A stretch of 64,000 bases of DNA from JBIQJD01 sp044507695 (GCA_044507695.1 JBIQJD010000006.1:1-64000); one strand, 5' to 3'. Shown: positions 17,696-26,319, counted from the first letter of the stretch. Notes: generated from the letters alone by a model not told the origin. Translations and numbers: made by a program.

Positions 17696-17821
17696 TTGAT
17701 TGATGAAAAGGGCTTTCACACTGCCGGGAATTCCTCAAAAACTGGCCATAATATTCTTAAAGATTTTATTATTGGTTTGCAGAGCTTGAATTATGCTTAC
17801 ACATTTTTATGCGAGGAGTAG
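17696..17821 (+). CDS. Possible 41-residue ORF abutting the pseudo-receiver gene
   Basis: A short frame with a TTG start (or open further upstream to a stop at about 17648) runs through the GAGGAG ribosome-binding site of the next gene and stops at TAG 17819-17821, immediately before that gene's ATG. The peptide contains TAGNSSKTGHNILKDFIIG. I recognise no domain, it lacks a clear ribosome-binding site, and an open frame of this length can arise by chance in AT-rich DNA. The direct stop-start junction (TAGATG) is the only reason to list it. It could be a coupled small gene, a remnant of a longer gene, or nothing. Confidence 0.22.
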   Translation: MIDEKGFHTAGNSSKTGHNILKDFIIGLQSLNYAYTFLCEE

Positions 17822-18184
17822 ATGCTTAATTACAAAGAAAAAAAACTTTTTCTGCTGGAACTGAATAAAATTCTGGCGCTCGATATCAAATTCTCTTTAG
17901 AGAAAGAAGGATTTAATGTTCAGGTTATTGACAGTGTTGAGGAGTTTAAATCAATAAAAATTCCATCCGGCTCAATAATTTTAATTACACTTAGCATGCT
18001 GCTGGAAGATCATATTAAAGAGATTATTAACAATGAATATTCCCACCTGCCTGTATTTTTAATTTCTGGAAGAATAACAACCGAAGAATTTTTAAGGCAG
18101 AATTTTCCTCCCAATTATTATTTTTTACCAAAACCATTCACCAGTTCTGAATTAATCCCGAGATTAAAAATGTTAAAGGATTAA
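17822..18184 (+). CDS. Degenerate response-regulator receiver domain (pseudo-receiver)
   Basis: A 120-residue single-domain protein whose pattern follows the receiver fold and aligns along its length with the canonical receiver encoded 122 bases downstream. The N-terminal acidic pair reads Glu13-Leu14 instead of Glu-Asp, and the phosphorylated Asp position is Thr56 (SIILITLSM against SIVLMDVNL). The switch Ser82 and the conserved Lys104 (FLPKPF) remain. It therefore should not be phosphorylated in the normal way and may act by protein contacts or another ligand. There is no partner kinase in the window. GAGGAG precedes the ATG. It may have arisen by duplication of the 18307 gene or its ancestor. 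Confidence 0.7.
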   Translation: MLNYKEKKLFLLELNKILALDIKFSLEKEGFNVQVIDSVEEFKSIKIPSGSIILITLSMLLEDHIKEIINNEYSHLPVFLISGRITTEEFLRQNFPPNYYFLPKPFTSSELIPRLKMLKD

Positions 18185-18306
18185 TATATCTTTTAATAAT
18201 TGTGCATATTATTAATAAAAATATTTTGCTGCTTCAATAATTTTTGTTTACTACTGCAGCTTCATTTATTATATTTAATTTTTTACACTAACTACTTAAT
18301 CTGATA

Positions 18307-18690
18307 ATGAGCAATTCATTTGCTGATAAATCCGTGCTTATTGTTGAAGATGAGCTTATCATTGCGTTAGATTTAAAAAGTTCTCTAAAAAAATTAGGAT
18401 TCAAAGTTCTCAATTCTGTTAATACAGGTGAGAAAGCAATTACGGTTACAAAAAACCATTCACCATCAATTGTGCTGATGGATGTGAATCTAAAGGGAAA
18501 GCTAAACGGAATTGATGCAGCTAAAGAAATTTTATCAATGGATATTCCTGTTGTATTTCTAACTGCACAGAATGACAGCATCACTTTAACACACATCAAC
18601 AGATTATCCTGCCCGGTACTCTTAAAACCATTTAACATCTTCAGTTTAAAATCAACGATTGAAGATGTATTAAATTCAAATGATAATTGA
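18307..18690 (+). CDS. Single-domain response regulator (CheY-like receiver)
   Basis: A complete receiver domain with nothing attached: the acidic pair in LIVEDELIIALDLK, the phospho-acceptor Asp59 in SIVLMDVNLKG, the Thr in VVFLTAQND and the Lys in VLLKPFN are all in place. Length 127 residues. Such proteins pass phosphate or bind partners. No histidine kinase lies nearby, so the partner is unknown. It sits between the degenerate receiver gene and the multiheme cytochrome operon, but a 192-base gap on the downstream side argues against a single transcript. Confidence 0.88.
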   Translation: MSNSFADKSVLIVEDELIIALDLKSSLKKLGFKVLNSVNTGEKAITVTKNHSPSIVLMDVNLKGKLNGIDAAKEILSMDIPVVFLTAQNDSITLTHINRLSCPVLLKPFNIFSLKSTIEDVLNSNDN

Positions 18691-18882
18691 AATAATTTCT
18701 TACCGAATGAATTATTTCTTTTATTGATTGAGTCAAGCTTACCTTATATGAAAAAATTGCATCGAGGAAATCTCATCTTTTTTAATGTTGAGCATATTTG
18801 TGATATTCAACTCAAATGTTCAAATAAATTTATAATAACATAACAAAGAGACAGAAGATGCAGAAATTCATAAAAAGGTTTG

Positions 18883-20454
18883 ATGCAGAAAATTCTCAAA
18901 TACATTTTATTTCTGTTACTCTGCAGCATTGCCCGTGGGCAAGTTTCACCGGGTGAATTATCTAAAGTTCATGCATATCTCGAAGGAAACAGCTGCACAA
19001 AGTGTCATGTCTCGGGGAAACAATTATATTATGCTAAATGTCTCGATTGCCATTCTGAAATAAAAAATCTGATTAATGCTGGAAAAGGTTATCATTCCCA
19101 CAGTGAAGTACGCGGGAAAAATTGCTGGAACTGCCACAGTGAACACCGCGGACGGAATTATCATCTGGTAAATTTTTATGAAGAACTTTTCAAACATTAT
19201 AAAACACAATTCCCTTTAACAGGAAAACATAAAGAGATTAACTGCGGAAGCTGTCATCAATCCGAATTTATAAGCGATAATAAAATACGGAACAGAGCAA
19301 AAACTTATTTAGGACTTGATATAAAATGCTCATCATGTCATGAAGATTTTCATCAGGGGACGTTAAGCGGCAGTTGCGATTTTTGCCATGGTACAGATTC
19401 ATTTAACCCTGCACCAAAATTCAGCCATGATAGAACACAATTCATTTTATCAGGTGCACATCAAAAAGCTGAATGTGCAAGTTGTCATCCTGTTACACGA
19501 AGGAGCGGAAAGAAATTTCAGCAATTTAAAGGAACTGCTGCTGCAGGCTGCATTAGCTGTCATCGTGATGTTCACGGGGGAAAATTCGGGAATCAATGTC
19601 AGAGCTGCCATACGGTTAATTCATTTAATGAGATTAATAGAAACCGTTTTGATCATAGCAAAACTAACTTCCCATTAATTGGATTACATCAAAAAGTAAA
19701 TTGCAGCGGCTGTCATACGCGCGGATTAACAGTTCAAATAAATCATAACAATTGTACAGATTGTCATTCGGATTTCCACCGCGGAGAATTTATCTCTTCA
19801 GCAAAATCATTTGAGTGCTCTGCATGTCATTCAGTAAATAGTTTCGCTCCATCATTATTTACAATTGATGATCACAATAATTCCAATTTTAAATTAACAG
19901 GAAGCCATCTTGCAGTTTCATGTAAAAGCTGCCATTTAACAAGCAGCGGATGGAAATTTAGTATCACGGAAACATGTATCAACTGCCATCAGAATAATCA
20001 CGGCGCAGATTTATCAGATTTAATTAATACTAACGGATGTGAAAATTGCCATCAGACAAAAAGCTGGGAAGCAATTTCATTCGATCATAACTCAACCGGG
20101 TTTCCGCTTCTTGATAAGCATCAAAAAATCCGCTGCGGAAATTGCCATCAAAATAAAGAGGCAGCAGCAGCAAAATCATTCGTCTTTTCAATTACGAATG
20201 AAAATTGTGAAACATGTCATCAGGATATTCATGCCGGACAGTTTGCATTAAACGGATTAAATGATTGCCTGTCTTGCCACACTTTTGAAAACTGGATTCC
20301 AAATAATTTTGATCATGAGAAAACAAGATTTCCACTTTCAGGTGCGCATTCAAAATTAAAATGTTCAGCATGTCATAATGAAATAGAAAAGAATGGTGTA
20401 AAATTTATCAGATTCAAATTGGAATATTTCCGATGCGCTGCTTGTCATTTATAA
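18883..20454 (+). CDS. Secreted multiheme c-type cytochrome with 20 CxxCH motifs
   Basis: The signal peptide (MQKILKYILFLLLCSIARG) is followed by about 500 residues carrying 20 CxxCH heme-binding motifs, roughly one per 25 residues. Between them recurs the unit FDH-x4-FPL-x-G-x-HQK-x2-C-x2-CH, where the extra His residues are good candidates for the second axial heme ligands. Export and heme attachment should take place in the periplasm. ATG at 18883 is used rather than TTG at 18880. The last motif, CAACH, overlaps the start of the next cytochrome gene. I know of no exact family name; it resembles decaheme and larger electron-conduit cytochromes. Confidence 0.9.
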   Translation: MQKILKYILFLLLCSIARGQVSPGELSKVHAYLEGNSCTKCHVSGKQLYYAKCLDCHSEIKNLINAGKGYHSHSEVRGKNCWNCHSEHRGRNYHLVNFYEELFKHYKTQFPLTGKHKEINCGSCHQSEFISDNKIRNRAKTYLGLDIKCSSCHEDFHQGTLSGSCDFCHGTDSFNPAPKFSHDRTQFILSGAHQKAECASCHPVTRRSGKKFQQFKGTAAAGCISCHRDVHGGKFGNQCQSCHTVNSFNEINRNRFDHSKTNFPLIGLHQKVNCSGCHTRGLTVQINHNNCTDCHSDFHRGEFISSAKSFECSACHSVNSFAPSLFTIDDHNNSNFKLTGSHLAVSCKSCHLTSSGWKFSITETCINCHQNNHGADLSDLINTNGCENCHQTKSWEAISFDHNSTGFPLLDKHQKIRCGNCHQNKEAAAAKSFVFSITNENCETCHQDIHAGQFALNGLNDCLSCHTFENWIPNNFDHEKTRFPLSGAHSKLKCSACHNEIEKNGVKFIRFKLEYFRCAACHL

Positions 20455-22835
20455 TTATTCTTAATGCGGTTATAAATTTATCCGCGCAATCTCCGCATGA
20501 AAAAAATTTACTTTATGATTGTTCATATTGTCATAAAGCAAGTTCATGGAATGTTGAACCAGACAGCATTCGTTTTAAGCATAATGAATCTGAATTTAAA
20601 CTAACCGGGCAGCACAAACTTATTGATTGTATTGACTGCCATAAACCGGTTTATACTTATGGTGATAGTTCCGGTGAAATTAAATCTCTCGTATTCATCG
20701 GAGAAAAATCAGAGTGCATAAATTGTCATAAAGATATTCATCAAAATACTCTTAGCTCAAATTGTGAGACTTGCCATACAACCAAAACATGGGCAATCAA
20801 TAATATTAACTTACTTCATCAGGATATCAGATTTCCAATATCCGGTGCGCATCTCAGTGCTGATTGCAGTCAATGCCATACGCAAATTAAAAATCTACGT
20901 TTTGAAATTTTAAATACTGATTGCTATTCCTGCCACAAAAATGATTTTCTTTCAGCAAAATCTCCCAATCATACTGCGGCGGGATTTTCTACTGAGTGCC
21001 AGGATTGTCACAGTGTAACAGATATTCAATGGTCAGGTAAATCAATCAATCATGATTTTTTTCCGCTGGCTTCAGGGCATAATCTTCCTAACTGTTTTAG
21101 CTGCCATCAGCAAACAACTTTCAGTGGATTATCAAGTGATTGCGTCTCATGCCATCTGAATGATTTTAATTCCGCAATTAATCCTGATCATAATTCGCTT
21201 GCACTTGCACATGATTGCCAAAATTGCCACACTTTAAATCCTTTATGGCAGCCTGCTGAGTTCCCTGTTCATAATAATTTTTATATTCTGGCAGGAGCTC
21301 ATAATATAATCAGGAATGATTGTGCTTCTTGCCATAGTGGAAATTATTCATCAACTCCGGCAAGCTGTTATGGATGCCATCAGCAGGAATATGAAACGGC
21401 CGCAGATCCGCCGCATAAAGGAGCGGGATTATCAACTGATTGCATCACCTGCCATAATCAAAATGAATGGAGCCCTGCTCTGTTTGATCACGATCAGCCA
21501 TTCTTTCCCATATTTTCAGGAAGTCATCAAGGCGTATGGGGAAAATGTTTTGACTGCCACACCAGCAACAATAATTATAATGTTTTTACCTGCTTAAGCT
21601 GCCATGAACATAACGCAGTTTCAATGCTTGAAGTTCATTTTGGTTTTAATGGTTATGTATATGAAAGCAATGCCTGTTACAGTTGTCATCCGCATGGAGA
21701 AGCGGAAGGCGCGTTTAATCATTCCGAAACAAATTTTCCACTGACGGGTGCGCACGTTTCTTTAAATTGCATGCAGTGCCATGGAGATGGATTTACAGGT
21801 GCATCAACTGAATGCAGCAGCTGCCATCAAAATGATTTTTTGAATACGATTTCTCCCAATCATAATGCAATTGGAATTCCGGTAACATGTATTGATTGTC
21901 ATTCAACCACTGCCTGGATTCCCTCTTCATTTGATCATTCAGAAACAGAATTTCCACTTATTGGTGCACATTTTTCTGCAGATTGCATTTCCTGCCATTC
22001 AGGTGCTGCAACAGGATTGAAAAGTGATTGCATCTCATGCCACTCAACAGATTTTGCTGCAGCGCCTGATCATCCACAAAATTATCCTAAGAATTGTGAA
22101 TTATGCCATAACTCTGTTGCATGGAATCATATTGAATTCAATCATCAATCAACTTCGTTTCCATTAACAGGAGTTCATCAGCAAACTTTATGCGGAGATT
22201 GTCATTTATCCGGATTTGCAGGAACTCCAAATCAGTGTGCAAACTGCCATCAGCAGGAGTATAATACAAGTGTAAACCCTGATCATACTGCGCTTCAGCT
22301 ACCTTCTGATTGTGCATCATGCCATGAAGTAAATGAAAATTGGGAGCCTGCAGATTTTCCTGTTCATGATAATTATTATCAACTTATTGGCGCTCATGCA
22401 GAAATCAGGGATGATTGTTTTTCCTGCCATAATGGAAATTATAATTCAACGCCAAACACTTGTTATGGATGTCATCAGGCTGAATATAATTCAGCGTTAA
22501 ATCCTCCGCATTTGAGCATCTTCTTTCCAAGACAGTGCGATCAATGTCATTCACAAACTGCATGGACTCCGGCAGCTTTTAATCATGATGCACAATATTT
22601 TCCGATCTTCTCCGGAAGACACAGAGATGAATGGAATGAGTGTTCTGACTGCCATACAAATCCAAATAATTTTAATGTGTTTTCATGTGTTGGCTGCCAT
22701 GAACATAACAGAAACGAAATGGAAGATAAACACAGAGATGTTTCCGGCTATGTATATAACAGTCAGAATTGTTTTAATTGTCATCCTGATGGAAGACGTG
22801 CAATACTAATTAAGCAGATGAAAGTTTTGCAATGA
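20433..22835 (+). CDS. Secreted multiheme c-type cytochrome with 31 CxxCH motifs
   Basis: An 800-residue exported protein (signal peptide MRCLSFIIILNAVINLSAQ) with 31 CxxCH motifs by direct count. Residues 204-425 and 567-787 are clearly duplicated: both contain the order FPVH, GAH, a heme, GNY-STP, CYGCHQ-EY, PPH, then the run YFPIFSG or FFPIFSG, a heme, NVF, and CHEHN. The start lies inside the end of the 20-heme gene in another frame (22-base overlap), and the stop overlaps the ATG of the barrel gene (ATGA). Tight overlap means coupled translation and probably one complex. Export through the barrel or exposure at the surface is inferred. Confidence 0.9.
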   Translation: MRCLSFIIILNAVINLSAQSPHEKNLLYDCSYCHKASSWNVEPDSIRFKHNESEFKLTGQHKLIDCIDCHKPVYTYGDSSGEIKSLVFIGEKSECINCHKDIHQNTLSSNCETCHTTKTWAINNINLLHQDIRFPISGAHLSADCSQCHTQIKNLRFEILNTDCYSCHKNDFLSAKSPNHTAAGFSTECQDCHSVTDIQWSGKSINHDFFPLASGHNLPNCFSCHQQTTFSGLSSDCVSCHLNDFNSAINPDHNSLALAHDCQNCHTLNPLWQPAEFPVHNNFYILAGAHNIIRNDCASCHSGNYSSTPASCYGCHQQEYETAADPPHKGAGLSTDCITCHNQNEWSPALFDHDQPFFPIFSGSHQGVWGKCFDCHTSNNNYNVFTCLSCHEHNAVSMLEVHFGFNGYVYESNACYSCHPHGEAEGAFNHSETNFPLTGAHVSLNCMQCHGDGFTGASTECSSCHQNDFLNTISPNHNAIGIPVTCIDCHSTTAWIPSSFDHSETEFPLIGAHFSADCISCHSGAATGLKSDCISCHSTDFAAAPDHPQNYPKNCELCHNSVAWNHIEFNHQSTSFPLTGVHQQTLCGDCHLSGFAGTPNQCANCHQQEYNTSVNPDHTALQLPSDCASCHEVNENWEPADFPVHDNYYQLIGAHAEIRDDCFSCHNGNYNSTPNTCYGCHQAEYNSALNPPHLSIFFPRQCDQCHSQTAWTPAAFNHDAQYFPIFSGRHRDEWNECSDCHTNPNNFNVFSCVGCHEHNRNEMEDKHRDVSGYVYNSQNCFNCHPDGRRAILIKQMKVLQ

Positions 22836-24439
22836 GAAGAGCTGTTGTTATAATTTTTATTATTTCCGGATTCACGTTTTTATCAGCACAAACTGTAGTT
22901 CAATTGGATGGATTTGTTTCTTACATTTCTGCAAAAACAGTGTATGTTAAATTTGATTCAACAAAGGGAATTGAAACAGGCGATACTTTATTTCAAAAAA
23001 CCGGAGGAAATTTTCAGCCTGCTGTAATAGTAAAATATATTTCATCAAAATCAGCGGCTGGTGAAGCTGTGGATGGAATTTCATTAAAGATTAATAATGT
23101 ATTAACAGCTTTTATTTTATTAACAGAAAAAAATGATATTACAGTAGCTGCAAAAATTTCTGCTGATTCAATTTTATCAACTGAAACCAGCGAAGAAAAA
23201 ACTCATAAAATTCCTTTATATAAAAAAGAAAGAAGTGAAATAAGCGGCAGGCTTTCTGTGCAGTCATATTCCGGATTTAATAATTTCAATCCCAAAAGCG
23301 AACTTCAGAGATGGAGATATTCATTATTGTTTAATGCAGATAGAATTGCAAAATCTGATGTTTCATTTTCCAGCTATATAATCTTTACTTATAAAACAAA
23401 TGAATGGAAAAACATTACAAAGAATTTCTTTATTCCATTCAGAGTTTATGATCTTGCAGCAAAGTATAATTTATCTGATGATGACGCATTATGGATTGGC
23501 AGACATTTGAATAACCGGATTTCAAATGTTGGTCCGGTTGATGGAATTCAATTTGAAAAAAAGTTAGGAGATTTTTTTACAGGAATAATTTTAGGTTCAC
23601 GTCCCGATTATACTGATTTGAGTTTTAATTTAAAGCTTTTTGAATATGGCGGATTCATTTCAAGAACAGATACTTTAAATGAAAATTATTTTGAAAACTC
23701 CCTGGCAGTATTTAAACAAACAAACAACTCCAAACCTGACCGGAGCTTTATTTATTACCAGCATTCGAATAATTTGCTGCCGAAAACCAATTTATTTTTC
23801 TCAACAGAAATTGATTTATTTAAAAGAGAAAAGGGGAAAGCGGCAAACACATTTTCATTTACAAGTTTATTTCTATCCGCACGTTTTGCACCATCAAGAA
23901 TAATTTCATTTAATTTATCTTATGATGCACTGAAGAATGTAATCTATTATGAATCATTCCGGAATTTTACTGACAGCCTGATTGAGAATGAATCAAGACA
24001 AGGATTGAGATTTGGAATGAATGTTCGTCCCGTGAATAATTTTTATTCAGGTTTTACTATAGGCTACAGATACAAACCCGGTGATAAAAAGCCTTCGAAG
24101 AATTTCAATTTATATTCAACCTTATCACGTGTACCTGCTCTTGAATCAGCATTGACTTTTAACTTTATGTATCTAATAAATAGTTTTCTGAAAGGAAATA
24201 TTATAGGATTCAGTCTGAACAAAGATCTTCCTTTTAATAATGCGCAAATAATGTTTACTTACAGAAGATCAAATTACAGGTATATTTACTCAGGCAATAA
24301 TCTTAAACAGGATAACGTGATGATAGATTTATCATCAAGATTATTTTCTTCGCTATACTTTAATATTAGCTGGGATGGTGTATTTGAAAAAGAAAGAAGT
24401 TACGGAAGAATTCTGCTTGGTTTAACAACACGTTTCTGA
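22832..24439 (+). CDS. Outer-membrane beta-barrel protein, candidate porin of the cytochrome conduit
   Basis: A 535-residue protein with a signal peptide ending FLSAQ, an N-terminal small beta domain of the form DGFVSYISAKTVYVKFDS...GIETGDTLF (residues about 25-85), and a C-terminal part of alternating hydrophobic and polar residues rich in Tyr, Phe, Asn and Ser that ends in Phe (LLGLTTRF), as outer-membrane barrels do. The strand-like segments run from about 145 to 535. There are no cysteines that would point to a MtrB-type CxxC. Overlapping the 31-heme gene by four bases, it is the likely outer-membrane channel for the two cytochromes. No family was recognised by sequence, so the porin role is inferred. 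Confidence 0.75.
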   Translation: MRRAVVIIFIISGFTFLSAQTVVQLDGFVSYISAKTVYVKFDSTKGIETGDTLFQKTGGNFQPAVIVKYISSKSAAGEAVDGISLKINNVLTAFILLTEKNDITVAAKISADSILSTETSEEKTHKIPLYKKERSEISGRLSVQSYSGFNNFNPKSELQRWRYSLLFNADRIAKSDVSFSSYIIFTYKTNEWKNITKNFFIPFRVYDLAAKYNLSDDDALWIGRHLNNRISNVGPVDGIQFEKKLGDFFTGIILGSRPDYTDLSFNLKLFEYGGFISRTDTLNENYFENSLAVFKQTNNSKPDRSFIYYQHSNNLLPKTNLFFSTEIDLFKREKGKAANTFSFTSLFLSARFAPSRIISFNLSYDALKNVIYYESFRNFTDSLIENESRQGLRFGMNVRPVNNFYSGFTIGYRYKPGDKKPSKNFNLYSTLSRVPALESALTFNFMYLINSFLKGNIIGFSLNKDLPFNNAQIMFTYRRSNYRYIYSGNNLKQDNVMIDLSSRLFSSLYFNISWDGVFEKERSYGRILLGLTTRF

Positions 24440-24492
24440 TTTACATTATCATTTATTAATCATAAAATTGAACAGAGAAAAAAAAGTTTAAA

Positions 24493-25254
24493 ATGAAAGA
24501 GATTGAAGAATTAAAAATATTTGCTAAACATCTTGCAGATATAAGCGGAGAAGTAATTAATAGTTACTTTAGAACTTCTATTGCTGCAGAAACAAAAGCA
24601 GATTTTTCTCCCGTTACTATTGCAGATAAAAATGCAGAAGAAATAATGCGGGCAGCAATAATGAAAGAATATCCGGAACATGGAATTGCGGGAGAAGAGT
24701 TCGGTATTTACAATGAAAATGCTGAATACCAATGGGTGCTTGATCCGATTGACGGCACAAAAAGTTTTATCTGCGGAACAGTAACGTTTGGAACGATGAT
24801 TGGCTTGCTTAAAAATGATGTGCCGGTTCTGGGCGTAATCAATCAGCCGGTGCTAAAGGAATTTTTAATAGGTGATAATTCAGCCGCAGAACTGAATGGA
24901 AAAAAAGTTAGAGTGAGAGAATGTGCGTCTCTTTCAGATGCAGTATTGCTTACAACTGATCATTTAAATATTGAAAAATATCAGGATGCAGAAAAATTTA
25001 ATTCACTTATTCACAAAATAAAATTATACAGAAATTGGGGAGACTGTTACGGTTACTATCTCGTTGCTACCGGCTTTGCTGATATAATGATTGATCCGCA
25101 AATGAATTTATGGGATAAGATTGCATTAATTCCGATTATAAAAGGTGCAGGAGGTATTATAACAGATTATCATGGCGGTGATCCGGTTAAAGGAAACAGT
25201 ATAATTGCCGCTGTTCCGCAAATTCATTCTGAAGTGATAAAAATTTTAAATTGA
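24493..25254 (+). CDS. Inositol-monophosphatase-family phosphatase, HisN-like histidinol phosphatase
   Basis: A magnesium-dependent phosphatase. Signature segments are SPVTIADKNAEEIMR, GIAGEEFG (metal Glu), WVLDPIDGTKSFICG (metal Asp, Ile, Asp) and the C-terminal IDPQMNLWDKIALIPIIKGAGG. The IDGTKSF variant and overall length (253) fit the histidinol-phosphate phosphatase HisN branch better than inositol monophosphatase or CysQ, but no other histidine genes lie here, so the substrate is not settled. It is 53 bases after the barrel gene, has a different role, and probably shares only location. Confidence 0.8.
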   Translation: MKEIEELKIFAKHLADISGEVINSYFRTSIAAETKADFSPVTIADKNAEEIMRAAIMKEYPEHGIAGEEFGIYNENAEYQWVLDPIDGTKSFICGTVTFGTMIGLLKNDVPVLGVINQPVLKEFLIGDNSAAELNGKKVRVRECASLSDAVLLTTDHLNIEKYQDAEKFNSLIHKIKLYRNWGDCYGYYLVATGFADIMIDPQMNLWDKIALIPIIKGAGGIITDYHGGDPVKGNSIIAAVPQIHSEVIKILN

Positions 25255-25322
25255 ACTAATAAGATTGATTTAATTTTCTGATTCCGGTTAGATTTTATTT
25301 AAATAACAAAAATGGGGTTGAT

Positions 25323-25502
25323 ATGTCAGCAGATAAAACAGGCAGGCAAAAAAGATCAGCATTTTTGATTTTTTTGGCAGCAGCATGCTCTGTTTTTATT
25401 ACATCCTGCGGTTTAATTGGAAGCTATACTGAAACAATTTATCTGCAGAGTGCAGAAGTAAAATCTCCTTTAACTCATTATGATCTCAGACAGCAGCGGT
25501 AA
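25323..25502 (+). pseudogene. Lipoprotein signal-peptide stub, probably the severed start of the barrel gene at 25480
   Basis: A 59-codon frame begins at ATG 25323 with GGGG upstream, encodes a basic N-terminus and a hydrophobic stretch ending in a lipobox (FITSCG, Cys29), and stops at 25500-25502. The downstream frame from 25480 has no signal peptide or ribosome-binding site, yet encodes an outer-membrane-like protein. The two frames overlap over 25474-25499, so a one-base insertion (or two-base loss) there would split a single gene. It may instead be a genuine short lipoprotein or a sequencing error. Confidence 0.5.
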
Positions 25503-26319
25503 ACGGGTTACATTTTCTCCCAGAATATTTATCAATTCAAGTAAAAAGGTGGGAACATATTCAGGAAATCATACAGATGTAAATATGAACGGAGTTTTTC
25601 AGGTAGATACTCTTAAAAAATCAGATGGAAGTGTTTACTACAAAGAATCTGCAAGTGCAAATGTTTTCAGGTATAAGGGAGATAACATGAACTGGATTAC
25701 TCCCGATTATAATTTTGGTCTTGATGTAGATCTAAAATTAACAGATGTAACTTCACTTTCACTTGGAATAAATAATTCAAGCATCTCAAATACAAATCTC
25801 ACCGGCTACAGAATCGGTTTGGGATTTACTCAGGCCAAAAATGGATTAGCAATTCGTTTTGATCTGGGTGCTCTTTGGCAGGAATCAGCTTATGATGCAT
25901 CATCAGTTGTTAAACAAACGTATGATGATATTTTTTCTGATCCTGTAACTGATATTTATTTTATGCGGGATATAAAAACAGAAGCTTACTTTAATTATTA
26001 TTTTGGTTTGACAATCAATTCATACAATCCGGAATGGCCTTTTGGATTTTTTCTTAACTTAGGATTTATCAAGCAAAAACTGATTGATTTTGAGCCGGAA
26101 AATCTTGATCCAACCTTTTATTTCTTTTCTCCGGTTACTTACGTACGAACAGATACAAGACAAGATTTTGCATATTCAATTTATAGTATTTCACCCGGAA
26201 TATATTTTAATATTTCTGATCTGAGCAGGATAATTTTTACGATGAGATATTCAGCATTAGGTAGTTCTGATGCCAAATCTTTTTTCTATCCGATGTTTCA
26301 AATCGATTTCAGAATTTGA
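25480..26319 (+). CDS. Outer-membrane beta-barrel-like protein of unknown function (probably lacks its true N-terminus)
   Basis: The 279-residue frame has an amphipathic beta-strand pattern: FRYKGDNMNWITPDYNFGLDVDLKLTDVTSLSLGIN is broken by turns, later strands end in Tyr/Phe, and the protein closes with FQIDFRI, ending in a hydrophobic/aromatic strand. It has no signal peptide from ATG 25480, and no ribosome-binding site lies before that ATG. The lipoprotein signal just upstream in another frame (25323-25502) is probably its original start. No family recognised. It ends one base before the stop of a convergent gene. Confidence 0.6.
   Translation: MISDSSGKRVTFSPRIFINSSKKVGTYSGNHTDVNMNGVFQVDTLKKSDGSVYYKESASANVFRYKGDNMNWITPDYNFGLDVDLKLTDVTSLSLGINNSSISNTNLTGYRIGLGFTQAKNGLAIRFDLGALWQESAYDASSVVKQTYDDIFSDPVTDIYFMRDIKTEAYFNYYFGLTINSYNPEWPFGFFLNLGFIKQKLIDFEPENLDPTFYFFSPVTYVRTDTRQDFAYSIYSISPGIYFNISDLSRIIFTMRYSALGSSDAKSFFYPMFQIDFRI

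Noticed and set aside
18730..18845. A 31-codon ATG frame upstream of the 20-heme cytochrome.
   Set aside because: It has no ribosome-binding site, no domain and an unremarkable composition; it is most likely a chance frame.
18858..18895. Short repeated GATGCAGAAA just before the 20-heme gene.
   Set aside because: Two near copies of ten bases are expected by chance in AT-rich DNA, and one lies over the start codon; no other support.
18883..22835. Regularly spaced repeats in the cytochrome genes that could look like a DNA repeat array.
   Set aside because: The periodicity comes from CxxCH codons with variable spacers; there are no identical direct repeats with unique spacers, so it is neither a CRISPR array nor a satellite.
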